Assembly (NCBI GenBank): GCA_963728195.1
Contig: CAVSIX010000013.1
Coordinates: forward strand, 244,997 to 308,996
DNA: 64,000 bases
Direction of reading: 5' to 3'
Source: Sva-07 sp963728195
GTDB taxonomy: Bacteria; Actinomycetota; Acidimicrobiia; Acidimicrobiales; Ilumatobacteraceae
Shown here: positions 16,999 to 24,302 of the stretch, one piece after another
How the letters are laid out: every line of letters starts with the position of its first letter
Position numbering within the stretch: position 1 is the stretch's first letter
The notes under the pieces: model-generated
The model's database searches: none
What the model saw: the letters and a program-made list of their open reading frames with translations, nothing else
What the model was told of the DNA's origin: nothing
Program-made: the position numbers and the translations under genes

Positions 16999-17535
16999 GT
17001 GAGACCCATCGCGACGTTGGTGCACAGCGGGTTGATGTCGGGAGTCGCTGCTCTCTCGATTGGTCTCGCTCTGGCTGGTTGCGCCGCCGACGATGACAGA
17101 GAGGTGTCTGACGAGAGAGGTATGCCCACCGCAGAAGAGGCCGCCGCAAACGAGCGGCTTCTTTCGTCGACTGATCTGGCGATCACTGGTGAAATGACCC
17201 GAAGCGGGAACGACGTGGCCTTCACGATGATCCTGTCGAACAATGGCCCTGCACCGGCAGGCGGGGTTGTTGCGGAGGTGACGTTGCCTCCTGGTGTCGT
17301 GGCGGATGGCGTTCAGGCGGAAGGATGCATTGTGGTGGATGTGTCGCGTTTGGCGTGCCGGCACGGCGACAGCTTGCTGGAGGGTGAGCAGTCAGTGTTC
17401 CCGATGTCGTTCATTGGGTCGTCGCGGTCCGACGGCGCCGTAGTTTCTGCTGTGGTCACCAGCTCAGGCAACGGGTTGGACAACGACCCGGTCCCATCGA
17501 ACAACACTGCGACCTGGACCGTGCCCGGCGCCTAG
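16999..17535 (+). CDS. Lipoprotein with a DUF11-like beta-sandwich domain
   Basis: A protein of about 178 residues from GTG 16999 (ATG 17035 is possible). The N-terminal segment ends in a lipobox, SIGLALAGC, followed by a short acidic linker, so the mature protein should be lipid-anchored outside the membrane. The remaining 130 residues resemble a DUF11/CARDB domain: LAITGEMTRSGNDVAFTMIL, SNNGPAPAGGVVAEVTLPPG, and the closing DNDPVPSNNTATWTV typical of that family. Two cysteines (GCIVVD, LACRHGD) could form a disulfide. The function is unknown; such domains usually serve in adhesion or display. It lies between repeat copies 2 and 3. Confidence 0.75.
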   Translation: MRPIATLVHSGLMSGVAALSIGLALAGCAADDDREVSDERGMPTAEEAAANERLLSSTDLAITGEMTRSGNDVAFTMILSNNGPAPAGGVVAEVTLPPGVVADGVQAEGCIVVDVSRLACRHGDSLLEGEQSVFPMSFIGSSRSDGAVVSAVVTSSGNGLDNDPVPSNNTATWTVPGA

Positions 17536-17710
17536 GAGGCCGGAGCGCTGGGGAGGTGTACGAGATGGTCCGTGCAGGCTCGGCGCCAAGCGAATCTGGA
17601 AGCGGTGATCTCTCATGAGATAAGTGAAGCGGCGTCCACCTTGGTCGTGTGTCCTGCTGAAAGCCTGCTCCTGAGTCAGTTCGATGTCCGGTCCTACTCG
17701 AGGTTGGCCT

Positions 17711-17729
17711 GTGCCACCGACGGTGGCAC
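17711..17729. terminator. Perfect 9-bp hairpin between convergent genes
   Basis: GTGCCACCG and CGGTGGCAC are separated by one base. It lies between the convergent lipoprotein and methyltransferase genes, so a shared terminator is likely. No clear T-run follows on either strand. The tight loop also fits a protein-binding dyad. Confidence 0.45.
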
Positions 17730-17766
17730 ACACATAACGTTCGCTCCATAATCCGGCAGGAGCCGT

Positions 17767-17825
17767 CTGAGTCGCGCTTCAGTACGGCCCAAGTCCCGCG
17801 CCACGTAATCCCGTGGCCGACTCAG
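17767..17825. repeat. Intergenic repeat, copy 3 (two nested hairpins)
   Basis: Outer arms CTGAGTCG (17767-17774) and CGACTCAG (17818-17825) are perfectly complementary. Inside, GCCACG (17800-17805) and CGTGGC (17812-17817) form a second stem with the loop TAATCC. The CGGCCCAAG and CGCGCCACGTAATCCCG words recur in the other copies. It lies in the 322-bp gap downstream of the methyltransferase gene. Confidence 0.6.
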
Positions 17826-17857
17826 TGTTGGGGGCATAGATGCCACGCTCGTGGGGC

Positions 17858-18544
17858 TCAGGGGCGTCGTGCGACAAAGACGTACTCGCGGCTGTCGGCG
17901 TTGAGTTCTGATCCGCTGAAGTTGCCGTGCAGTGTCTCGAGTTGGAGACCAGCGACATCGATCAGTCCGAGCCACTCGTTCTTCGTTGCCCACCACAGCG
18001 AGCTGGTGGCACCATCGTCAAGGATCATGTCGATTCGATTCTCTGCGGCGTCGTACCGGTTGACGTGAGGGAACGGATCGGTTTGGCGGTCGCCGTCGAG
18101 CTGGGTCGCCAGCTCATGGTCGAAGGCGAACACGTTCCAGGCGAACCTGCCGCCCGGTCGGAGTGATCTCGTCACCCGTTCAAACACCTGCCGCCGTTCT
18201 GCCCAGGTGGGCACGTGCAGGAGCGATCGGGCCGGGCAGTAGATCAGCGCACACAGCTCGTCGAGTTCAAAGTCACGCATGTCGCCCAGTCGCAGGTCGA
18301 GGTCGACGCCCGCATCGGCTGCTTTCGCAAGCGCTTGTTCGAGCATCGCTGGAGAGGAGTCGATTCCGATCACTCCTCGACCGGTGGCCTGTGCAACCGG
18401 TATCGCCACTCGCCCGGTGCCGACCGCGAGCTCGACGAGCGGCCCGTCGACCTGGCGCGCAAGACCTACGTAGAACTCAACGTCGTCGGTCGCGGAGCCC
18501 CACCCCGCGTCGTACTGATGCGAGATTCGCTCGTAGAAGCTCAT
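17858..18544 (-). CDS. SAM-dependent methyltransferase (class I)
   Basis: A 228-residue protein from ATG 18544. Motif I is LVELAVGTGRVAIPVAQATG, motif II is VIGIDSSPAMLEQAL, then LRLGDMRDFELDELCALIY and LRPGGRFAWNVFAFD. These are the AdoMet-binding signatures of the UbiE/Methyltransf_25 group. The N-terminus MSFYERISHQYDAGW is usual for small-molecule methyltransferases of this type. The substrate is unknown. The frame is open further upstream to 18763, but that part is arginine-rich and overlaps the divergent neighbour. It is encoded opposite to the genes on both sides. Confidence 0.85.
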   Translation of the reverse strand: MSFYERISHQYDAGWGSATDDVEFYVGLARQVDGPLVELAVGTGRVAIPVAQATGRGVIGIDSSPAMLEQALAKAADAGVDLDLRLGDMRDFELDELCALIYCPARSLLHVPTWAERRQVFERVTRSLRPGGRFAWNVFAFDHELATQLDGDRQTDPFPHVNRYDAAENRIDMILDDGATSSLWWATKNEWLGLIDVAGLQLETLHGNFSGSELNADSREYVFVARRP

Positions 18545-18658
18545 CGTTCCGACCGTAGTAGTCGCAGCTGGCGGCCTCGGGTCGAGTTTGTCCCGTCCCG
18601 AAAGCGCCGCAGCGCACCCGATGCGGCCGCACGTGAGCCCGCTCCGTACGCCGACCGT

Positions 18659-18705
18659 CGCTTGCGGGTATCGCCCAAGCGTGGCGTCACGCGATCCCGC
18701 TGTTC
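18659..18705. repeat. Intergenic repeat, copy 4 (diverged)
   Basis: Contains GCCCAAG followed by GGCGTCACGCGATCCCGC, matching the conserved order GCCCAAG - GCGCCACGTAATCCCG of copies 3 and 5 with a few changes. CGCTTG and CAAGCG form a local stem. It lies between the divergent methyltransferase and YdcF-like genes. Confidence 0.4.
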
Positions 18706-18739
18706 TCGGCAACGCATCTCCGGTAACCGTCTGTTGCCG

Positions 18740-19354
18740 ATGACATACTCCGAGTCGATGCATGCGCCACGACGCGACTCGGTCCTGCTGTCAGTCGCGG
18801 TGGGTTTCGTCTCGCTCGGCGTCATGGCCGAAGTGATGCACAGTCGCGCGGCGTCGCTCCGGGTACCCGAGAGCGCAAGGACATCGGTGGTCGTCCTGGG
18901 CTTCCCATCGCTGCGAAGTGGTCGGCCGCACCCGGTTCAGAAGTGGCGAGTGAAACTTGCCAAGAAGACGATCGACCGCCACGGGGCACATCGAGTTGTG
19001 TTGTCGGGTGGCTCGACCCGCGGCGGGCAAACCGAGGCGTCGGCAATGGCGAAGCTCGCCATCGCAGCTGGCATCGATCCAACCATCACCGTCCTGGAAC
19101 CGGAGTCGATGAACACGTGGTCGAACGTCGAGTTCTCGTCCAGGCTCGTCGAAGACAGCACCGTGGTCATTCTCGTCTCCGACCCGGTCCACGCGGCGAG
19201 GGCGAGGAAGTACTGGTTACAGCAACACCCGTCCGACACCGATCGAGTCTTCGTGACACCCTGCGCAGGGATTGGAAGCTGGTGGATGAAGATCCCGACC
19301 TCCCTCGATCCACTTCGGCAATCTGCGCAGTCTGTACTGCGCACCGACGCATAA
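18740..19354 (+). CDS. YdcF/DUF218-family membrane-associated protein
   Basis: A protein of about 204 residues from ATG 18740 (18758 is an alternative). A single N-terminal hydrophobic segment (SVLLSVAVGFVSLGVMAEVM) is followed by the DUF218 core: TSVVVLGFPSLRSGRP, RVVLSGGSTRGGQTEASAMA, ESMNTWSNVEFSSRL (the conserved E-x-x-S-x-N-T region) and VVILVSDPVHAARARKYWLQ. Family members (YdcF, SanA, ElyC) are linked to envelope integrity and peptidoglycan or undecaprenyl metabolism. The substrate is unknown. It is flanked by repeat copies 4 and 5. Confidence 0.82.
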   Translation: MTYSESMHAPRRDSVLLSVAVGFVSLGVMAEVMHSRAASLRVPESARTSVVVLGFPSLRSGRPHPVQKWRVKLAKKTIDRHGAHRVVLSGGSTRGGQTEASAMAKLAIAAGIDPTITVLEPESMNTWSNVEFSSRLVEDSTVVILVSDPVHAARARKYWLQQHPSDTDRVFVTPCAGIGSWWMKIPTSLDPLRQSAQSVLRTDA

Positions 19355-19399
19355 CCTATGCCCACAACCACCGGCCACAGCCGAGCCTTGGCGCCGCAT

Positions 19400-19440
19400 C
19401 GCAGCCCAACTGCGGTACCACGTAATCCCGCCCATCGACC
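19400..19440. repeat. Intergenic repeat, copy 5
   Basis: Carries CGCAG-CCCAA-CTGCG (a small hairpin), then GGTACCACGTAATCCCGCC, matching the CCACGTAATC core of copies 2 and 3. It follows the YdcF-like gene and precedes the HEPN-like gene. Confidence 0.5.
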
Positions 19441-19568
19441 CCGCTGGCGACGAGGCCTCGAGCCGAAAGTGATGGCGATCGCTCCCTCGTCGTCGGATCC
19501 TCGTCCTGCGATCGCTGGCGTCCTCTTGGTCGGCCGGCTCGAACACGGAACCGACTACCGTCGGTCGC

Positions 19569-20285
19569 TTGACGGCTCCGCCTGGCGACCTCGCTCGACT
19601 GCGACTTGAGCTACTCGCGATCCTTGACGAGATCGAGCACGAGATCATGTACGCCTACGTTCACAAGCGCATCTACACGGAGATGCGGGACGAGATAACA
19701 GAGCGCCGTGCCGACTCAGACGCGACCTTTCTCAACTCGTACTCGCATCTCTACGCGCGCGGTCAGGTGATGATGATCCGGAGGTTGGCCGATCGAGGCG
19801 ACGACAAACCGAGATCGCTCTGGTGGGTAATTGAGCGCATCCGCAAGAATCCAGCGCTCGGAAGCCGGTCCGCGCTGCTCGAGCCGATCCGACAGAAGCA
19901 CCCCGACGACCAGTTCTTCGTCACGGATGCAGATCGTGTCTACTCCCAACGGTTCGGCGAGGGGAACCTCCCGTCAGACGAACCGCTTGCCGAACTTCAG
20001 GCGCGTCTGCTCGACGAACTGGTGAAGGTGATCGAGTTCGCCGACCGTCACGTCGCGCATCGAGATCCGAGGGGTTCAGCGAGTCTTCCGACCTATGCCG
20101 AGATCCATGCAGCGATCGACCATGTGGCCGCCATCGTGAACGAGATCAACATGGTGTTGCGCTACAAGGCGGTCGCCTTCGACGACATCACAATCCAAGG
20201 GGACTGGCAGGCGGTGTTCCGACCAACACTCTTCCCGCTCGATCCGTCTGTCTACTACTGGCCAGACCAGCCGGGATACACATAG
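19569..20285 (+). CDS. HEPN/AbiU2-like helical protein
   Basis: A 238-residue protein, probably from TTG 19569; an ATG at 19647 would give a shorter product. It is nearly all helical. FLNSYSHLYARGQVMMIRRL followed by ADRGDDKPRSLWWVIERI resembles the core of AbiU2-type HEPN proteins. Later, DRHVAHRDPRG (R160, H164) looks like the HEPN catalytic R-x(n)-H signature. HEPN proteins are commonly RNases in abortive infection or toxin systems. The Arg-His spacing is shorter than the canonical Rx4-6H, so activity is uncertain. No nucleotidyltransferase or other antitoxin partner is adjacent. Its place in a mobile element fits a defence role (inference). Confidence 0.55.
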   Translation: MTAPPGDLARLRLELLAILDEIEHEIMYAYVHKRIYTEMRDEITERRADSDATFLNSYSHLYARGQVMMIRRLADRGDDKPRSLWWVIERIRKNPALGSRSALLEPIRQKHPDDQFFVTDADRVYSQRFGEGNLPSDEPLAELQARLLDELVKVIEFADRHVAHRDPRGSASLPTYAEIHAAIDHVAAIVNEINMVLRYKAVAFDDITIQGDWQAVFRPTLFPLDPSVYYWPDQPGYT

Positions 20286-20352
20286 CCGTATTCGCAGGGT
20301 CAGGTTGTCCAACCGACCGCCCCGATCTTGACGACGAAGCAATGCCCTCGCC

Positions 20353-21276
20353 TTACCGGGCAACAGTGGCTAGTAGGTGGGCCCGCGCTCGATCGGAGAA
20401 CTCATCGGTCCAATCCTGAGTGACAGCGTTGGGAAGGATGTTCAGCGACTCGATGAGGTGGACGAGCCGGCGCCGCTCGGCCCACCTGTCGGGTAGTGGG
20501 TCAGCGCCGAAGTAGGCGTCCCGCAAGATCTCTGAACCGTCGGGGTGAGCGGCGAGAAGGTCGAACTCGAGCTTGAACCAGTCGCCGGCGCGGTCCCACG
20601 CTTCGGCTGCGTCCCAGTCGATGATGCCGATCAGCGCTCCTTCGGAGTCCACGATGAGGTTGTCGGGGTGGAGATCTCGATGGCAGAGGACCGCCTCGGC
20701 GCTGCCGTCGACATCCGCTGCCAGATCAGCAGCGAGACCGCAAGCCCGATCGAGCAACGCAGGTTCGACCGCTCCAGTCTCCTCGCAGCGGGATCTGATC
20801 TGGGTGAGGCGATGATCGACGTATGCCCGCCAGGTCGGAAACGTCGGTGCGGATCCGTCGAGCCGAGAGCTGAACGAATCTCGTGCGACGGTGTGCAGTG
20901 CGCGAACGGCGGCGCCGGTCGTTCGGAGTAGCCGCTCGCTCTTGTCCGTCCCGGGCTCGACGTTGGTCGCCGTCTCGCCCTCGATCCAGGTGAAGATCCG
21001 CACCAAATGGCCGTCCAGCTGACCGAGGTGGACGAGCCGGGGCACGTGAAGCCCGGCTGCTTGCGCGAGCTCGAGGGCCACGTGCGAGGAACTCCACTTG
21101 GCAGCGTTACCGCTGTCGCCGATCTTCAGGACGAAGCACGACCCGTCGGTGTCGCACAGTCTCCAGTTCTCGTTGCCGAAGCCCACCGGATGGTGCTCCG
21201 CCGACAGTCCATCGGAACGAAGCGCGTCCTGAGCGAGGGCGAGGACCTGATCGATGCCGGCAACCGATCGCCTCAT
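20353..21276 (-). CDS. Aminoglycoside phosphotransferase (APH)-fold kinase
   Basis: A 307-residue protein from ATG 21276. It has the APH/choline kinase fold: an N-lobe with FVLKIGDSGNAAKW, a hinge region LVRIFTWIEGETATN, the catalytic loop VLCHRDLHPDNLIVD and the metal-binding IGIIDWDAAEAWDR. The best guess is a small-molecule or antibiotic kinase; the close match to the HxDxxxxN loop suggests it is active. The substrate cannot be inferred, and resistance should not be assumed. It lies 10 bp upstream of nothing else on its strand: the integrase stop at 21287 is next to its start, so the integrase transcript may run into it. Confidence 0.82.
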   Translation of the reverse strand: MRRSVAGIDQVLALAQDALRSDGLSAEHHPVGFGNENWRLCDTDGSCFVLKIGDSGNAAKWSSSHVALELAQAAGLHVPRLVHLGQLDGHLVRIFTWIEGETATNVEPGTDKSERLLRTTGAAVRALHTVARDSFSSRLDGSAPTFPTWRAYVDHRLTQIRSRCEETGAVEPALLDRACGLAADLAADVDGSAEAVLCHRDLHPDNLIVDSEGALIGIIDWDAAEAWDRAGDWFKLEFDLLAAHPDGSEILRDAYFGADPLPDRWAERRRLVHLIESLNILPNAVTQDWTDEFSDRARAHLLATVAR

Positions 21277-21286
21277 CGACGAGACG

Positions 21287-22489
21287 CTACTTCTCGCCGT
21301 CGGCCCGCTTGGGCCCCCGTTCGGTTGCGCTGATTTCCACCGGCGGCGCAATGAGCGACGCGACCGCAGCCGCCAACGCACGGTCCGTCTCGGTCACGCG
21401 ACCGCTGTAGTGCTTGGCGGCGATGCTCGGGTCGTGACCGGCCCGCATGGCGACCTGGGTGACGCTGTAGCCCATCTCCTGGCCGTAGGTCGCCATGAAC
21501 TTGCGCAGGTCGTGGAAGTCGAGGTGATCGAGACCGATCCGATCGCGCAGCCTGCTGAAGTACTGCGACACGGCGTCGGGCTTCCAGGGCACCGACCCGT
21601 CGGCCGCATCGGTGAAGACGTACGGGTTCTCGACGAGCTCGACCTGGGCGAACTCGGCACGTCGCTCGACCTCCTCGATCTGTGCCCGCAGGATCGCGGC
21701 GGTGAAGTCGTCGATGGCGAGCGTGCGCTCGCGCCGGTTCTTCGTCGGGATCTCCTCGATCGGTCGACCGCGCAGCTTGGTGACCGACGCCGACACCCTC
21801 ATCACCCGATGCTCGAGATCGACATCACGGTCCCATCGCAGACCGCACAACTCGGCTCGCCGGACACCGGTGGTCGCAGCGACGAGAATCGCCCTCGCCA
21901 TCTCCGGGCGCTTGCCCCGCTCGGCTTCGGCGATCAGCGCCCGCACCTCCTCCGGCGTCGGCACGGTGGGTTCCTTGTTCGGGATCGAGGGCGGCTCGGC
22001 CCACTGCGCCGGGTTCGACTCGCGCCAGCCCCACCGACACGCCTGGGTCAACATCGACGAGAGGCAGGCGTGGATCTGGTACACGGTGCGCGGTGCCAGC
22101 CCTCGGTCCTGATGGGCGCCGTAGAGGTCGGTGAGCATCTTGACCGTGAGCTTCGTCACCTGCTTGCCGCCGAGGGTCGGCTGGATGTTGCGTCGGTACA
22201 CCTGCTCGTAGCCGTCGATCGTGTTCGGCGACCGGCCCTTGCGGCGCAGCTCGATGATCCATTCGCCGAACAGATCGTCGAGCGTCGCCCGCGATCCGGT
22301 GTGCCGGCCCTTGCCGACCTCGACGATCAGCTCGGCTCGCGCCTTCTTCGCCTCGCGCAGCGAACCTCGGAACGTGCGACTGATCTGTCGGTGTTTGCCG
22401 GTGATCGGATCACGCCCGGCCTGGACCACGATCTCCCAGACGCCTGGTGTTCGTTCGCGCATCCCCGGCGCCGTTCGCAGGTTCACCAC
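21287..22489 (-). CDS. Tyrosine recombinase (site-specific integrase)
   Basis: A 400-residue integrase from GTG 22489. The N-terminal arm-binding domain (RERTPGVWEIVVQAGRDP) resembles the AP2-like arm domain; the core-binding SAM-like domain spans residues about 65-165. The catalytic residues are visible: R210 (TTGVRRAELCGLRW), K250 (PTKNRRER), H326 and R329 (FHDLRK), H352 (AGHDP) and the nucleophile Y361 (KHYSGR). It should integrate and, with a directionality factor, excise the element at the tRNA-Met 3' end. It reads away from the tRNA, starting about 100 bp from the core site, and the intervening DNA has three TCTTGGAT motifs. Confidence 0.95.
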   Translation of the reverse strand: MVNLRTAPGMRERTPGVWEIVVQAGRDPITGKHRQISRTFRGSLREAKKARAELIVEVGKGRHTGSRATLDDLFGEWIIELRRKGRSPNTIDGYEQVYRRNIQPTLGGKQVTKLTVKMLTDLYGAHQDRGLAPRTVYQIHACLSSMLTQACRWGWRESNPAQWAEPPSIPNKEPTVPTPEEVRALIAEAERGKRPEMARAILVAATTGVRRAELCGLRWDRDVDLEHRVMRVSASVTKLRGRPIEEIPTKNRRERTLAIDDFTAAILRAQIEEVERRAEFAQVELVENPYVFTDAADGSVPWKPDAVSQYFSRLRDRIGLDHLDFHDLRKFMATYGQEMGYSVTQVAMRAGHDPSIAAKHYSGRVTETDRALAAAVASLIAPPVEISATERGPKRADGEK

Positions 22490-22510
22490 GGGGACAAACG
22501 TACGCCGATT

Positions 22511-22538
22511 TCTTGGATTTGTCTTGGATTTCTTGGAT
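22511..22538. promoter_or_regulatory. Candidate integrase arm-type sites, integrase-proximal end
   Basis: TCTTGGAT occurs at 22511-22518, 22522-22529 and 22531-22538, between the integrase start and the attachment core. The set is matched at the other end of the element (4458-4499). The relic outside the element retains only one similar word, at 4271-4279. Confidence 0.5.
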
Positions 22539-22587
22539 GCGGACCCTCGGGAGCGTCCCGAGAATCCGCATCTTCCCTGCTAGATGG

Positions 22588-22633
22588 TGGTGGGGCGGGT
22601 GGGCATCGAACCCACGACCGACGGATTATGAGT
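22588..22633. repeat. Attachment repeat within tRNA-Met
   Basis: This 46-bp copy runs from the encoded CCA to the anticodon loop and is identical to 4329-4374. Because the element carries the same tRNA 3' end, integration leaves the tRNA intact. Confidence 0.9.
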
Positions 22634-22664
22634 CCGCTGCTCTGACCGACTGAGCTACCGCCCC
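22588..22664 (-). tRNA. tRNA-Met (CAT anticodon)
   Basis: The minus strand folds as a complete tRNA. The acceptor strand GGGGCGG pairs with the 3' CCGCCCC, the D arm is AGCTCAGTCGGTCAGAGC, the anticodon stem GCGGA encloses loop CTCATAA, and the T arm is GTGGGTTCGATGCCCAC. The 3' CCA is encoded. The CAT anticodon with a Watson-Crick first base pair fits elongator Met; a tRNA-Ile2 whose C34 is modified to lysidine cannot be fully excluded by eye. It is the integration target of the element. Confidence 0.92.
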
Positions 22665-22810
22665 GCCCGGGACGTCGGCACCCTGGGGTCCCGTCCCGGC
22701 CAGCCGTGTCTCCCGATCTCGAGCGACGGGCGGCTGGAGTCGACATCGTATGGCGCCGGACCTCATTGGCCGCGCTTCGACGGGAGCGGGCAGGCCGCAA
22801 CTTCTGGTCG

Positions 22811-23095
22811 TCAGTCGGCCTGGGGGCGACCGTGGACTTCTTCGAAACGCTCGATCACCATGTTCACTTCCGTGGAACACGGGACGGATCGATCCACACC
22901 GACGAGATTGAATGCACCGATGATGTCGCGGGCATAGCGAGCGACGTACTCGACGTCGCACCGACCGGTGCCGATGATCGACCGTACGACCCCGCCGAGG
23001 ACCGCCGCTTCGCGAATGCTGTGCGTGTCGACCTGGTCGGCGGCCTGCATCGCCCGGTGCCGAGCAGCCTGCGAGATCATGTCGCGCTCCGACAC
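22811..23095 (-). CDS. Hypothetical protein beside tRNA-Met
   Basis: A possible 94-residue protein from GTG 23095. The composition is protein-like from MISQAARHRAMQAADQVDTH through REAAVLGGVVRSIIGTGRCD to the end (VEYVARYARDIIGAFNLVGV, STEVNMVIERFEEVHG). It is mostly helical, with one cysteine in TGRCD and one in PCSTE. I recognise no family. The frame extends to 23221, but the extra residues are arginine-rich and lack a ribosome binding site. It is separated from the SDR gene by 145 bp on the same strand. Confidence 0.5.
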   Translation of the reverse strand: MSERDMISQAARHRAMQAADQVDTHSIREAAVLGGVVRSIIGTGRCDVEYVARYARDIIGAFNLVGVDRSVPCSTEVNMVIERFEEVHGRPQAD

Positions 23096-23239
23096 TCGAC
23101 CAGCCGGGACGGCGTCTCGGCGAGCGGGGACATCGACGTGGTGCGCAATCTGGTCACGGCGGGAGCATTCCCCAGTGCGTTGATGCGCCACACCCACCTC
23201 GACACTCGAATTGACCACCACCGGCGGCGGACGCGACCG

Positions 23240-23989
23240 TCAACCGTCGGGCATCTGGACGACTTGGCCGATGATCGTGCCGCCATCGATGACGAACTCG
23301 TGGCCGGTCGAGTACGTCGCCTCCTGGAGGATGAACATCAGCATCGCCGTCACCTCCTCGCATTCGCCGATCCTGGCGATCGGCTGGGAGGCGACCATGT
23401 CCAGCGACAAGCCGTCGGTCATCGGCGTGCGGATGGGCCCGGGATGGATCGAGTTCACCCGGATGTTCGACGGGCCGAGCTCGATCGCAGCGGTCTTGGT
23501 GAGCCCGCGCACTCCCCACTTGCTCGCCACATAGGCACCGAGATTCGCATACCCCTGCAGGCCTGCGGTCGACGAGATGTTGACGATCGCTCCACCATTG
23601 GCCCGCTTCATCGATGGCACGACCGCGTGCATCCCGAGGAACACGCCGGTGAGATTGATGTCGATCGTGCGCTGCCAATCGCTCGGTGACAGCGTGTCGA
23701 TCGGCCCGAACATCACGATGCCGGCATTGTTGACGAGCACCTTCACCGGCCCCCACGCCTCCTCGGCCTGGGCCACGATCGTCTCCCAGCCCTCGGGGTC
23801 GGCAACGTCGAGATGCCGATACATCACGGCATCGCCGAGCTCGTCGGCGAGGGCGCGGCCCTGGTCATCGAGGACGTCGGTGGCCAGCACCTTGGCCCCG
23901 GCTGCCACCAGCCCGCGCACGTGCTCGGCGCCCATGCCCCGGGCGGCTCCGGTGACGATCGCTACCGCTGCGTCCAATGACATCGACAT
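23240..23989 (-). CDS. Short-chain dehydrogenase/reductase (SDR)
   Basis: A 249-residue classical SDR. The cofactor site is VAIVTGAARGMGAEHVRGL (TGxxxGxG), Asp in LATDVLD suggests NAD(H) preference, NNAG is at LVNNAGIVMFG, and the catalytic triad is Ser in VNISSTAGLQG and Tyr/Lys in YVASKWGVRG. PGPIRTPMT follows. The C-terminus STGHEFVIDGGTIIGQ is like the 3-alpha/20-beta-hydroxysteroid dehydrogenase group, so an alcohol or steroid-type substrate is likely but unproven. The start is ATG 23989, preceded by GAGGAG. Confidence 0.9.
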   Translation of the reverse strand: MSMSLDAAVAIVTGAARGMGAEHVRGLVAAGAKVLATDVLDDQGRALADELGDAVMYRHLDVADPEGWETIVAQAEEAWGPVKVLVNNAGIVMFGPIDTLSPSDWQRTIDINLTGVFLGMHAVVPSMKRANGGAIVNISSTAGLQGYANLGAYVASKWGVRGLTKTAAIELGPSNIRVNSIHPGPIRTPMTDGLSLDMVASQPIARIGECEEVTAMLMFILQEATYSTGHEFVIDGGTIIGQVVQMPDG

Positions 23990-24092
23990 GATCCCGTTCT
24001 CCTCGCTCACTGCGGACGTTTCCGCGAGATCCACGATCACAGAACGGGCTCCTCGCCTGCTACGGGCGAAGGTCACGGCCGCCGAAAACGAC

Positions 24093-24124
24093 GAACGGAC
24101 CTCCGATCGCTCGGAGGTCCGTTC
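24093..24124 (-). terminator. Intrinsic terminator after tRNA-Asn
   Basis: A perfect 14-bp stem, GAACGGACCTCCGA / TCGGAGGTCCGTTC, with a TCGC loop. It begins 7 bp beyond the tRNA-Asn 3' end. On the tRNA strand it is followed by GTCGTTTTC, a short T-rich tail. Confidence 0.75.
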
Positions 24125-24130
24125 GCAGTG

Positions 24131-24203
24131 CTCCGGGAGCAGGGCTCGAACCTGCGACCCATTGATTAACAGTCAATTGCTCTGCCAGCTGAGCTATCCC
24201 GGA
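24131..24203 (-). tRNA. tRNA-Asn (GTT anticodon)
   Basis: A 73-nt tRNA on the minus strand. Acceptor TCCGGGA pairs with TCCCGGA with discriminator G, the D arm is GCTCAGCTGGCAGAGC, the anticodon stem TTGA/TCAA encloses CTGTTAA, and the T arm is GCAGGTTCGAGCCCTGC. The CCA end is not encoded, unlike tRNA-Met above. A strong hairpin follows. Confidence 0.93.
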
Positions 24204-24302
24204 AGGTCGAACCGAGAGGTTATCGCCGCGACCCGGACCATCACACGTCGATGGGTCATCGAGCAGTGGTCCACGACGGTCAGGCAGCCAGAACTGGCCG
24301 GG

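Larger units (their letters stand above)
4329..22633. mobile_element. Integrative mobilizable element in tRNA-Met, about 18.3 kb
   Basis: The element is bounded by a 46-bp perfect direct repeat: one copy forms the 3' part of an intact tRNA-Met (22588-22633), the other is a detached tRNA fragment (4329-4374). The integrase gene lies next to the intact tRNA, as is usual for tRNA-targeting integrases, and a MobF relaxase with an excisionase-like HTH gene lies toward the other end. No type IV secretion, FtsK/TraB translocase or replication gene is visible. It would therefore need a helper for transfer, which makes it an IME rather than a full ICE. The cargo is the KaiC signalling module, a MazEF-like pair, a HEPN-like protein, a P-loop kinase, a methyltransferase, a YdcF-like protein and an aminoglycoside-phosphotransferase-like kinase. 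Confidence 0.85.

Noticed and set aside
16066..19440. A classical integron cassette array
   Set aside because: No IntI integrase is in the window and canonical attC R' and R'' boxes are not convincing; genes are in both orientations. The repeats are real but their mechanism is open.
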